Shown piece by piece: positions 12,421 to 23,911 of a DNA stretch of 64,000 nt; within the stretch, counting starts at the first letter, position 1, and each line of letters opens with the position of its first letter. The notes under the pieces are model-generated. The model had not been told where the DNA came from and did not search any database. It saw only the letters and a program-made list of their open reading frames with translations. The position numbers and the translations under genes are program-made. Source of the stretch: Antitrichia curtipendula (lineage: Eukaryota; Streptophyta; Bryopsida; Hypnales; Leucodontaceae); NCBI GenBank assembly GCA_951230915.1, contig OX579638.1, forward strand, positions 8,016,696 through 8,080,695, read 5' to 3'.

Positions 12421-12600
12421 AGACAGACGGTCTTCGCTAGTTTTAAGGTATTTGAAAAAACAAAATTTTGATGGTGTGCACAACATGAATGAGCAAATTT
12501 GTATTATAAACTTAAAGTTCAAACGATGAATTTTCATAACATAATGTGTGTAGGGGAAGAAACTAAACACCCAAGTTAACATCTTCTCAATCTTTATGGA

Positions 12601-13026
12601 CTAAGGCTGGTAGTCACTATCTCCTTTGACTTCCGCCCCGCTACTATGACCTATTGTATCCCATCCGGAATCATTGTCACTGGATGAATTTTGCATACTA
12701 TCTGATGAAGATTGTACAATCTTCCCTCCTTGTACTTGTTTCGATGCGCTTGATCTCACTAGTCTACCTAACTTATGATCCTTTTTGACTTTTAGTAGAG
12801 ACTTTCCAATACCTCCCTTAAGATCGTGGATTGGTTTCACCTTTCGCTTGGTGAGAGGCAGACTTGCATCAAGGGGGGTTCTACCTACATTTTTTTTTTT
12901 CAATGGAGAGATTGCAAAAGGCTCCATTATTTTTTTCCTCTTAGCTTTTTTGGACTCCTTCACCACGGGTGGACGTGCTTCTGAACCTCCTGGAATGTTT
13001 GTCTTCTCTGCGGACAAAGCTTCCAC
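12601..13026 (-). CDS. Hypothetical basic protein, probable terminal exon
   Basis: The frame is preceded by a good 3' splice site (CCCTACAG just upstream of 13,026) and ends at 12,601. The first codon is GTG, so this is more likely an exon continuing from upstream than a complete gene. The product is Lys/Arg-rich (VKESKKAKRKKIMEP; LTKRKVKPIHD) with a Ser/Asp-rich tail, suggesting a nuclear or nucleic-acid-binding segment. No domain is recognised and the upstream exons were not found. Confidence 0.3.
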   Translation of the reverse strand: MEALSAEKTNIPGGSEARPPVVKESKKAKRKKIMEPFAISPLKKKNVGRTPLDASLPLTKRKVKPIHDLKGGIGKSLLKVKKDHKLGRLVRSSASKQVQGGKIVQSSSDSMQNSSSDNDSGWDTIGHSSGAEVKGDSDYQP

Positions 13027-14518
13027 TGTAGGGTTTTGAGTTTCTAATTAGAGAAGTTGCTAAATTGATTTTACACTGACTATATGGCAAGAAATTCAAA
13101 AGTATTAATCCATGTAGGTCCTATGCTAATTATTGCCAAAAAAACCTCCAAGTTGTCATTTCACCATGTTCATCTTGAAATGAAATGAAAAGAAAAAATT
13201 AGAATCTATTCAATTTAAGACTTTCAAGTATAAGATTGCCATTCATAAAATCATTTATTTCAATTGATTTTCAAATAAATTCCATGCAGCGTGACCTTAT
13301 CAAGTTAGCAATTGCAAGATATTAGACTTTGATCATTTGATTTCTGTAATGCCATTTGAGAAAAAATGGAAAATGTTCAATATTTTTAATTTGTAAACTT
13401 TGGATTTAAAAATAAATATGAGGGGTTAGTCAATCAATAGTCCAACTAAAAAAAGATTAAAACTAATAGAACAACAGTTACAAAACGTGAATTATTTTTT
13501 GGTTTAATTCTAAAGACTTAAAGGAGATTTCATCAAATATGAAGCAATAAAATAATTTGTTAATTATTTCTTGCCTTGGTAAAGAATTTCCATTGTTTTT
13601 ATTTCTAAGCCCCTAAAGTAACATACTCTCATTGTCCTTGCTGCAAGGGACAAAATGGATTTTTGATAGGCTCCCATGATCTCATTTTTTACTGAAACTT
13701 TTGAAAACTTTTTCATAAAAATGATAAAATAGAATGATAGATAAACTTATGAGTTTATTCATAATACAATTTCTATTCCAATCGATGCCTAGGAGCAAAG
13801 GGTATGCCACAATAACCTCAAACATGGGAGATCGGGACACTGAGCGGGCCAGGACTCTAGGTAGGCAAAAAAATCCACAAGAAAATGAAATACAAATTTG
13901 TATATTTTTTTCATGCTGGATTATATTTTCTTTTAAATGGGAGGCTTTCATTCATCCCATTTGGATTAGAAATGGAAAAGTTATGGATTTATTTGTGGAG
14001 CGGGCAATCCTAGCAACTTCTTGAAATAAATTTGCTTCTTTCACTTCAAATGCTAATAACTTTCAATCCATACGGTCAAACATCACAAATTTTTTATCAC
14101 GTCATCTAAGACAAGTGTAGAACAAGATCCTTTGGTTCGATTAAAAAAAAATGGAAAATTGAATTTATAGGTAAACATAGCAAAAGTGGTGGTTTAGGGC
14201 GGTTTGGGCCAAAAAATGGACTTCGGACTTTAGGGCTTCACCAAAAATAAAATAGAACACTCTTTTACCTACCATCTAAACATACAAGCTTCTTCTATAC
14301 TATTACAAAAAGGTCCAATAGATTACAAAAATAGACAAAGGCAAAGCAACAATACACGAGGTGGAAAGAAAACAATAAATGTACATATTTTATAAATCCG
14401 TTGAAGTACATGGTAAATTAATAAAGGCTTTATAAAATTACATATGTTTGCTTTGTACAACTTCCGGGATTTAATTCTATACATCTATCTAGTTATACAC
14501 AATCTAGTCCAAATGAAT
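13027..14518. other. AT-rich stretch without a gene
   Basis: I see only short open frames and homopolymer runs here, with no motif I can support. Confidence 0.55.
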
Positions 14519-16753
14519 CTAGTCTACTTCTTCGATTACAATGCCGCGTGCTATGCTGCTTCTCAAAAATTGCTGCAATTCTTGTCGCGATTGCAGAGTC
14601 GTCAGAAGTTGAAATGCGTCTATATCGTATCTATCATGTAAGTGGGAAAAAATGGAAGTCACGAGCCCTGGCTCATGGAAGGTGTTATCTTCAATGTACG
14701 TCATTTGTTCCTCAAAGCTCAATTCACCCTCAAATCCGACTGGCATGCCTTGAGAGTTAAACATGATGCGTTGTGGATGTGGTGCACGCACAAAAATGGA
14801 GCGGTCTGGGTCCCAATGTCCACCGGCAATCTGCCCAAAATATAGTCGACGCCCTGGATCACTGTCTCCAAACACCCTCTTTATTACCTCTGTCACTTGG
14901 GCGTCACTCGTCCATTGTATGTCAGCCACCGTTCCTGCCGGGAGGTGTCGGTTGTCGTGGCCCCACTTCCAAAGCCATGTCATGTCGGACCCCCAATGCA
15001 CTCTATTACCGGGTCCCGGTAAATTTTCTTCATTGTGCTCGTAATGTGCTGGCATGTGGTCTTGAAGGCCAAACATTTTGTACAATCGTGCATGAAATGG
15101 AGCCCTGCATTGTGCACATTTCTTTCTGGTGACCATGTGTGAAATGAGACACACAGGGTGGTATAGATGGCCACATGTACCAAGATTCCATCCACCCTCA
15201 AGGCCAAACGGTTCTTGGCACATTATACATGTTGTTCCATCTTGTACAAAATTTGGAACGGAAGGCCACACTAGTGGCATAATGCCATCGTGGTTGGGTG
15301 GCCCGTACCGTTGGCGCTCGGTATTATATTGGAATTCCAAGTCTAGACGAGCATTCCAATCGATGCTTGAATTGTCCCTAAACATTGGCAAATCATCGTT
15401 GAACATTTCTGAAATTTGAGGCCACGAGGTCAAGCCAAAATAACGTTGACCGCCATCATTGAATTCTGCAGCCACTCTCCTCACTTCACGCTAAATTTGC
15501 TCAGCCTCGTTTAGCGCTAAGTTGCATGTCAACTTCATGTTGCACAGTTGCAACAGCATCTCCTCCTTCGCAGGATTTTGGACCAACCGCATATTTTGAG
15601 CACTCATTGCGATCATGGTCTGCTCCAAGGCTGTTCGAGTTGTAGTCAGCACCTCCACCTCTGCCTTTGCATTGTTGGCACGAAGTTCCAAAGCACGCAT
15701 GGCGTTTGTTAATTGTTCCATGCTTGTGCGAGTACTTCCAAGCTCTGCTTCAACTTGCTCAGCATGTGCACGCATAATATCCAACGTGTCACTTTTTGCA
15801 CTTGGAAAAATGGATCATAATCGCGCTACAAACTCAGATATATTGCTCGGGCCTGGTGTGTCTTTGTTTGCACCGTATGTAGCACATTCCACTACAACAT
15901 CAAGTGGTGGAACTGAGTCTGTGCTGACCCGCCTTTCACGCTCTACGAGCTCGGCTTCACGTGCGATGAGCCGCACATTTTCATCTACAAAGGCCCGCAT
16001 CCTCGCACTCTGAACTTCCAACGCTGCAGCATGTTATCGTAGCGCTTCTTCTTTTTCTGCTTGCAGTGTTTGTACTAGTTGGCGCAAGCGAATTACTTCT
16101 TTACCGTCAGCTTGCACTCCACCAATCACATTTTGCTGGTTGACCTATGGACCGCTGCCCTCACCAACTTCTACCTCCATCAACTCCGCCCCCGGACGCT
16201 CCGCTTGTGGAACCACATTTCTTTGCACATTTTGGACATCAGCCAATGGCATGGCAGGATTTGGTACATTGTCCAATAGCACAGCAGGATTTGGTGCAAT
16301 GTGGCGAGTTCGATTTGGAAATTCACCATTCCGCTGTCTGCCCAAAAAGGTGCTCCAATCCACATCCTTGCCAAGAAAAACCTCCGCATATGCCATTTGG
16401 CACAATGAAAGTGTCCCGTCTTTCTTGGATCTTGAACCCCAAATTGCCAATGACACTTCAATCAGCCTCTTCTTGAAGTGCGGATGTTGGCACCGGTCAA
16501 TATTAACCATGCCAGATTTCACGTGCACCTCGTACCGGTCATGTGGCCAATGGCGGTTGATGTGGGCCCAATCTATATATTGCCGACATGTCACTCTTGT
16601 CCATGGTAGATCTGCCTCCACCCACCTAGGGTTTGCCATAATTGTTTGGGCATTAAGTGTGCCCCAATCCAAAGTTGCTCTATTTCCTCTCTTTCTTCTA
16701 GTTGGGGGTTCACTTCCAATTCCCGAACCTCTTGCTACATCCTCTTCGTCCAT
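14519..16753 (-). pseudogene. RING-finger (E3-ligase-like) gene with four in-frame stops
   Basis: One reading frame runs for 745 codons from ATG 16,753 (MDEEDVARG) without an indel but has four stops: TAG at 16,147-16,145, TAA at 16,036-16,034, TGA at 15,817-15,815 and TAG at 15,493-15,491. Each follows from a single C-to-T change in a CAG, CAA or CGA codon. The order of parts is a basic N-terminus with an unknown domain, a coiled coil (about 16.1-15.5 kb), then a RING-H2 module at about 15,229-15,090: CIMC, then CGHLYHPVC, then CAQC, giving eight metal ligands. A C-terminal unknown region ends IVIEEVD. RING domains of this type normally recruit an E2 enzyme for ubiquitin transfer. In this state the gene is inactive unless the stops are read through. 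Confidence 0.6.
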
Positions 16754-16984
16754 TCTTGATACCTACACAATGACACACACGATACTGTATGCGAATACAA
16801 TGACAATTTGCTTTGCCTTCTGTTGCGTGAAGGCAACTGAAATGTCGCAAAACAATGCCAAATGTATAACACTTCCCCTCAAATTGCAGTGCGAAGCTTT
16901 CTCAAGCTCGGACAGTGCAACTCAAAAGAGGAAGCAAGGTCAATTGTGAAAAAAAAATTCACTTATACCCTCCAATTACCGACC

Positions 16985-17950
16985 CGATTAGGCAGGGTAA
17001 TTAACATCAAATCAGCCCGTCCCCTACTGAATCCAGACCGTCCAGGGCGTGGGACGGCTCTGGAATGGACGGACGATCCGTCCACAGAGGTCCGGCACAG
17101 GGTTGGAACGCCGTCAACGGGATCGGGGCGCCGTCGACATGTTCGGGAAATAATTAAACCGCCGCCCGAGAGTTCGACGGACGGTTTTTCCATCCTCTCG
17201 ACGGGCTGCCCGTCCCCTGGACGGCCTGGATCTGGGAGGGGACGGGCTTTATGTCCCCTCGACGGACTGCCCGTTCCCTCGATGGCATATCCGTCTCCTC
17301 AATGGATACACCCGTTCCCTGGACGGTCTTTTCGTCCCCTCGACGGCATACCCGTCTCCTCGACGAGTACACCCGTCCTCTAGACGGCCTCTCCATCTCC
17401 TGAACGGCATACCTGTCTCCTCGACGGGCACACCCGTCCCCTCGACAGCATACCCGTCTTCTCGACGGGTACACCCGTCCCCTGGACGACCCTTCCGTCC
17501 CCTCGACGACATACCCGTCTCCTCGACGGGTACACCCGTCCTCTGGACGGCCTCTCCGTCCCCTGGACGGCATACCCATCTCCTCAACGGATACACCCGT
17601 CCCCTAGACGGCCCTTCCGTCCCCTCGATGGCATACCCGTCGAAGAGACAGATACACCCGTCCCCTCGACGGCATACCCATCTCCTCGACGTGTACACTC
17701 GTCCCCTTGACGGCAAACCTGTCTCCTCGACGGGTACACTTGTCCCCTGGACGGCCTCTTTGTCCCCTGGACGGCATACCCGTCTCCTTGACAAGTACAT
17801 CCGTCCCCTAGACGGTCTCTCCGTCCCCTCGACGACATATCCGTCTCTTGGATGGAAAGACCGTCCAGGAAGATGGGCTGACCGTCTTCTTGACGGCCTG
17901 TCCCTGGTTGGGAATGGCCCGCCCATCCTCTCGACGGCCTGTTCGTAGTT
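16985..17950. repeat. Minisatellite of about 20-bp CGTCCCCTCGACGG units
   Basis: The GACGGGTACAC-like variants start at 17,464, 17,525, 17,586, 17,647, 17,688, 17,729 and 17,790. Steps are therefore 61 or 41 bp, that is three or two copies of a roughly 20-bp unit. Each unit pairs CCGTC with GACGG and can form a small hairpin. Long open frames across it (for example 17,249-17,926 minus) are products of the repeat, not genes. It is GC-rich inside AT-rich DNA. Confidence 0.8.
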
Positions 17951-18770
17951 TGGGACAACCTGCCGAAGGTCTTGGACAACCCTTCAAAAATTTTGTTTTT
18001 ATTTTTTTGAAAATTGATTTTTATTTGAAGTTTCGATAAAATCATATCGAATAGAAAATTCGTTTTCGAATTTTCAAATTGCATCCATGTGTATATGTCA
18101 CATTGATAATGACATTAGAAATTTAGAATCCATCATAGCGTAAACTTAATTTTCATTTCATGATTTATTTAGAATGTACTCAATGTAGTAGACATTAAAA
18201 ACACATTTGAAGTGCAAATCGGAATAATGAAATTTCAGTTTAGGGTTGTGTTGGGGGATTTTACATAAAATAGGAACTAGAGAAAATGAACTTTTCTTTG
18301 ATAGTTAGACTCAAACTCAAATAAGATCAATTTTGGGGAGAAATTTCAGATTTAGAGTAAGGAGCAACAATTTCCCAAAATACACTAAAGTCTAGGGTAG
18401 CATATTGAAATTTATTGTAAATATCTTGCAATCTACAATTCTACATAGGCAAAGTTTGTGAAATTCCTTCCGGTCAATTGAACACTACTCTAGTACTCTA
18501 GTATGAGCTCTTACATACTACAAGCAGATGTGCACCTTAAAGGCCTAAACACATTCATTTTTCTTTTTTTAATTCTTTGCTATAGAAATGGCAATTTATT
18601 TCAGATTTAGGATGGGAAAGAGGCCTTGGGACTTTAGCTAGTTTAGTGGTTAACATACGGTACTACATAAGCAATTAATAAACAATTGTAGATAGGTGTT
18701 TCTTCTATTTTTCTTAGTTTTTTAGTATGTGTTTTTGACGTTTTTGACTGGCTGTATGTGTATTTGTGTG
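17951..18770. other. AT-rich stretch without a gene
   Basis: No coding or repeat structure is recognised. It leads into the CCAAGTTGG-rich block. Confidence 0.5.
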
Positions 18771-19925
18771 CCAATTTGGAAGTTTTGTCTTGTAAATAGC
18801 CAAATTGGAGTCCTTTTCCAATGAAGATTGATTAATTGAGTGGGTCCTAGTTGGTTTAATAATGGCCAGTTGGTTGCGGTTTTTGTCCAAGTTGGTATGA
18901 TTGAGTTCAAGGGGGTCTCATTCCAAATTGGTTTTGCTAGTGAGTTGTGGATGAATGTGGATGCCAAATTGGATGTTTTGTTTCTGTTCCTATTTGGTTG
19001 TGTGTGGCGGTTCCGAGTTGGGGTCTGAGCTGTTAGGTTGGTTATCTCCGAGTTGGTAACTGCCAGTTTTGGGATTCCTATTTGGTTGTCGATTTTGTGG
19101 TCATTTCCACCCACTGTCGAGAGCGAGTCTAGTGCGTGTCCCAGCCGAATCGTGCTGTGTAATTTCGTGTTCTTGTTTTTGTGTGTGAGTCCAAGTTGGT
19201 GTGTGTGTGGTTTATGCGTCTGTGTGTGTCTGAGTCCGAGTCGGATATGTTTGGTGATATTGGTGTGATGTGAGTGAGTGCTAATTGGAAATTTGTCGTG
19301 TAAGGATTGGACTTGGAGATCTTTGTTTAAGTGCAGGAAGTTGAAGAGATGATCCAATTTGTGGAAGTTGAGTTTATTGGAGTGGTGATTTCAATTCAGT
19401 GAAGAAAGATTCCTATTTGGCGAGAATGAGCGCCAGTGGTGTGTGAAGTTTAAGCAGTTGAAAATTAAATTGAAAGCTTAAGTTAGTGGTGTGAGATGAT
19501 TATGAAGTTAAGTCCAAATTGGAGATCAGAAGAGAGGACTTAGAATTAGAACTTACAGCAGTGTTTAGAGTGCTGAGAATTTTATTAAGCTGTGGAGCTT
19601 TTATGTTGTATCAACGGTGATTTGTCACCAAGTTGGTTAAATACAAATCGGAAATATTATGTCAAAATGTGGTGCTGTGATGGATATGTTAAGTGAGAAG
19701 TGATTGATTGTGTTTTTATTGATTCAAGTTGGTGGAGTTCCAATTTGGTTGAGTCAAAGTGGGTGCTGTGAAAGTTAAGTTAAATTCCAAATCGGAGGTC
19801 TGAAGAGCCAGGCGCGGTGAGCACCTGGGTGAGCCGAGTTGGAAGACGGACAGCTCGACTTGGTGGTAGTCCCTGTGCCAGTGCGAAACCAAGTTGGTGG
19901 AAAGAATATAAAGACCGACTTGGCA
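18771..19925. repeat. P3: dispersed CCAA-N-TTGG palindrome cluster
   Basis: A 9-bp near-palindrome (CCAAATTGG, CCAAGTTGG, CCAATTTGG, CCGAGTTGG, CCTATTTGG) recurs about 25 times in 1.15 kb at irregular 15-100-bp spacing. Clear copies start at 18,771, 18,800, 18,887, 18,923, 18,964, 19,013, 19,048, 19,192, 19,513 and 19,628. The intervening sequence is unique, so it is not a tandem array. The pattern parallels the P1 and P2 palindromes of the large elements at 33-62 kb, but no linked gene is recognised. The minus-strand open frame at 18,722-19,357 is low-complexity and follows the motif. Confidence 0.7.
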
Positions 19926-21639
19926 TTTGGGAGATTGGCTTAACCTCTTTGGATGTTAAAAAATTAATTAATTAAAAATAAGAATATTAAAATTTCAATA
20001 GTAAGGAAAATATATATATTTAAATATGGTTAAAGGAGTCTATTTTCTTTCTTGCTTGGTGTTTGTAGTGTCCTATTAGGCTACTAATTGACTAATTAGA
20101 AACGAACCTATTAGACAGACCTCCCTGGATCGAACATAAACTATAAGTTGGGTAAATTTCTAGTTGGGTTCCAACGCAATCTACAACAATCCATAAGAAA
20201 AACTATAGTAATTCACCGCTAGTTGCATTATAATTTAGAAGCCATAAAAAAATATAAAGACCACAAAAATGTCAAGTTCATGTACTCAATGTTGCATTTT
20301 GATTTTGAGAAAAAAAATAAAAGGCAAATGCCATGTGTTACTGTTTTAGAGTTTCCCTTTCTGTGGACGACTACATGGAGCATTAGAATCCATTCGTCCC
20401 ATTTTTGCCTTTATCTTACAGACTTACACCAATCCTCACTTATTTGCTATAGTTACATAAACTTGAACATCAAATATTCTTAAAACTGCAACAATGAAGA
20501 GGGTTTAGGGTTTAGGGTATAGGCCTATAGGATTTACTTCAAAACCTAGCATGGACCGGAAACTACGGAACATGTCCTTTTTCTTAGTTGGCATTACATG
20601 TGCAAAACTTGATTGAGATGTAGTCTTTGAAGTTTGAATTGGAGAAGAATAGAGTAATGATTCAAAATCAAAGTTTTATAAAACATATTGAAGACACCAA
20701 AAAATGGCATAACAATATCTTTGAAAGGTTTAACATTCTTAAGTATGGATGTACAGGGCTACCATTTTTTTATGTAATGTATGAATGAAAAAATGAAACA
20801 ATGTTTTATATGAATCAATGATATGCATATGACATATGTTGTTTAGGAGGTCTTTCACTTATTTCATAATTAACCATTTCAGAGTTTTAATCTTATTATC
20901 TTTAACTAAAGCATTTAAAGGGTAATTTTTTGTCTTGGTCTTTGTATATTTGATCGGGGCTTAGTAGGTTATTGAATGTTTGTATGTTTGAGACTTTGAG
21001 TTGAGTATACTAGTGTAGGCAGGGTTTAAAATTCAACAAAATACTAAATTGTCAGGTGCATTTACATGCAGGGAAGGATGGAATCAAAATACAATAATCC
21101 CAAAGGTGAAATTGTTCTACGTATAATTGATAAAATTCATTTGAATTCAAATTTGAGCCCTACAGAATATAAATTATTTTAAGGAATTGCGAGATTCTGA
21201 GATTTTTGTAATAAAAACATTGCCCAATGCCAACGAGTTTCATGAAAATGGGTGCAATTAGAATGAATCAAATGTTAACATGAACATCCAAATAGAACAT
21301 TCTAGGACCGACATTAAGAAGTTTTCAATTTGACCTTCTATGATTTTTTTTTATGTTTCTCCCATTATTTACGTGCAACAAAATAGGATTCCATTCTAAA
21401 TGAGCAGTAAACCTCGTTTTGAGCATTTGAATGTCATCCCTGGTATTTATTTGTCCTCTAACTGAAACAAATGTGAACATTAAGTTAGCACTCCTAAACT
21501 ACCCGCCACCATAGACTAATGCCCGATTAAGAGGAAGGACACCTGTCTTGACAAGTCCGAGAGTGCCAAACCACATAAATGAAAAATTCTCCAAACAAAG
21601 ATTAGAAATGAATTACACTCGGCCAGCACTATTTTGAAC
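19926..21639. other. AT-rich stretch with a short telomere-like patch
   Basis: GGGTTTAGGGTTTAGGG lies at about 20,500-20,518. No gene is recognised. Confidence 0.5.
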
Positions 21640-21870
21640 GGCCTGCTCAACGACCTTCCCGCCCTGTCGACGGCCTTCCCGTCTTCTTGACGGCCAATCT
21701 GCGGGCTGGATGGCTTGCCCCCCTAGACGGCTAGTTCGCGGGCTAGACGGCCTTCCCGTCCTCTGGACTTCCAGTCCGCAGGCTAGACAGTCTCCCCCCT
21801 CAAGACGGCCTTCCCGTCCTCTGGACGCCTTGGACGGCCCTGGACGCTTTGTCCGTCCTCTCGACGGCCT
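21640..21870. repeat. GC-rich CCGTCC/GACGG block
   Basis: Irregular repeats of CGGCCTTCCCGTCCTCTGGACG type are related in composition to the other five GGACGG blocks. No terminal repeats or duplications were found. Confidence 0.6.
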
Positions 21871-22112
21871 CTCTGTCGACGTGAAAGATTGGGGTGGATT
21901 GACCCCCTTGCTCGGCCTTACTAGGGGTGCATATAAAAAAAAGCCCTCTATTTTGGGCTGATCCAGGGATTATTATTGATGTGATCGAACGAATTAGGGG
22001 TCTCTGATTCCAAATATAAATTCATGATTTCCAAATTTTTTTTTTGCTGAAAACAGGGTCGGCCCGGAGGGCCTCGCGAGGGGGTCAGTTCACCCCTGCC
22101 CCGTAAAATGGG

Positions 22113-22120
22113 TATATAAG
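22113..22120 (+). promoter_or_regulatory. TATA box of kinase-like copy 2
   Basis: TATATAAG lies about 200 bp upstream of ATG 22,321, giving a normal-length leader. Confidence 0.4.
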
Positions 22121-22320
22121 ACCGGTTTTAGGGTAATTTTGCCACAGTCTCTCTTGCTCTGACGGTGCTCTCTTGTCTTGGATTGGTTGCAGTCCTTGCT
22201 TGCGAGCGCGGATGCTGGGTAGAGGCTGGTTTGAGGAATAAGGGGGGCGGTTTTTCACTTTGTAGAAGCCGAATTCCTAATTCCTTTCGTTTTGAATATT
22301 TATTACTTGTTACTGTCACG

Positions 22321-23911
22321 ATGGCTGGTCGCGATTTTTCGAAGAGAAAGGTTGATGATTGGTGGACAAGTGTTGGAGATGCACCCAATATGGACCCGGA
22401 TGCGGAATCACCAGAGCCGATTTCAGAGGCTGTAGTTGCAGAAGGGTCTGTAGCTGCTGTGGGGGGCAGAGAGTCTTCGAAGGGGAAAAAAAAAAACGAA
22501 GGAGGCACAAGGCTTCAAATCCAGAGAAGTGGCCAAGTAAGGGTGCAACGCGAAAATTGCATGAAGTGGCGTTGGATTTTTTTGAGCAGTATTCGATTTC
22601 GCAGTTGAACACAACGTACGTCTCACGCGGATTACAAGGAGTGGATGTCATTAAACAAAAGTTCCACCACATGTTCTGGACAACAATGAGCGCAGATGAG
22701 TGGCATGAAGACCGCACGAAAGAATGCTTCGATCATTGGTTGGAGTCACAAGTGCAAACGTGTATCTTCAACCTTGCCCAAGTTGCGGAAAAAATAAAAG
22801 GCTTTCAGAAGAGTGTAGTGCCCAGACAACAAGCATTGAATTTGTTGCACAAGAAGGTGTATTGGTGGCATGAAGCAATGCGTGGACTGTCTTCAAACAA
22901 CATCCGTTCCGCTCCGTGGTTTCAACGAAGTCAGAATTTGGCCTTTGGTCAACAGGCTGCAGGAGGAGTGGTTTTCCTTGAAAGAGGAGTGGTGGTGGTT
23001 CCTTTGTCCGGCCATAGCAAACAAGGGGGGCATGGGAGGGTGCGCAAAGTATGTGTTCAAAATTCAAAACATATTCCCGAGAATATGGAATTAGCTCATT
23101 AGCTGGGAAATCAGCCTTGCGTGTGGATGAATTGAAGAAGTCGAGGGAGAAGTTGTCCATCGAGGCATTGGTATGTCTATGTGAGCATCCAAGGGTCATC
23201 AAATTCTTTGCTATAAATGACATGAACATGGAGTGTTATTCGCAATGGTGGAATGGCGGTACTCTTGGCGCCATGTTTACCCTTGATGAGAAGAATCGAG
23301 ATCCAGATGAAATTGGGGAGTTGGCTTACTATGCAACTCCTCAAACAATGCAAGAAGCCAAACCACTCATGGCATATAGACGCAAGCGCACCAAACTTGC
23401 GTGGGCGATGATTTGCATTGTGGATGCAGTGCAGCAGTGCTCTGTATTGCACAACGACATCACACCGGAGAACATTATGCTCCACTTTCCAAATGATGAT
23501 GGAAGAACCGTGTGGATTGGTCTATGTGATTGGGGAATGGGTAGCCGCATCAACGAAGAAACCCCATCTCTTTACCAATTCAATTGTCCAAGGAAGTTGC
23601 AGGCAACCCGAGCGCAACGTTGGTGGGTGGCTCCTGAGTTGATGTACTTGACTGGAGGGACAAGAACTTCATCATCTCCTACTCGCAGGGTTAAGCCACC
23701 GTGTGTTAGTATACACACGGATGGAAACTCCATAGGGAAATTGGCTATGAAGGTATGGAAAAAAGATCGCGGAAATGTAGAAATGATTCCGGACCATACG
23801 GCATTTGGTGCGTTTCAAACCATGTTGGGTGAATTGTGCAAGGTGGAGCCACTACAACGACGCTCGGTGACATATGTCGTGCAACGTCTAAGTGGTGCTC
23901 CAACGTTTTAG
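22321..23911 (+). pseudogene. Protein-kinase-like gene, copy 2, frameshifted
   Basis: The frame starts at ATG 22,321 (MAGRDFSKRKVDDWW). A 10-A run near 22,488 breaks the frame into one encoding the helical N-terminal region (LHEVALDFFEQYS; FHHMFWTTMSADEW). Two further frame changes near 22,960 and 23,065 flank a glycine-loop-like KGGMGGCAKYVFKI. The last frame (to 23,911) holds WWNGGTL, the catalytic-loop equivalent LHNDITPENIML at about 23,450, CDWG at about 23,527 and RWWVAPELMYL, which resembles the APE region. It shares architecture with copy 1 (1-5.9 kb). As in copy 1, HRD is HND and DFG is DWG, so those changes are family traits rather than local damage. Undetected short introns could explain part of the frame changes. 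Confidence 0.6.

Noticed and set aside
17154..17926. Long minus-strand open frames with repeating Arg/Gly/Asp
   Set aside because: They arise from the 20-bp minisatellite and have no independent coding evidence.
18722..19357. 211-codon minus-strand open frame
   Set aside because: It is His/Asn/Thr-rich and tracks the CCAAGTTGG repeats, with no domain or paralogue.
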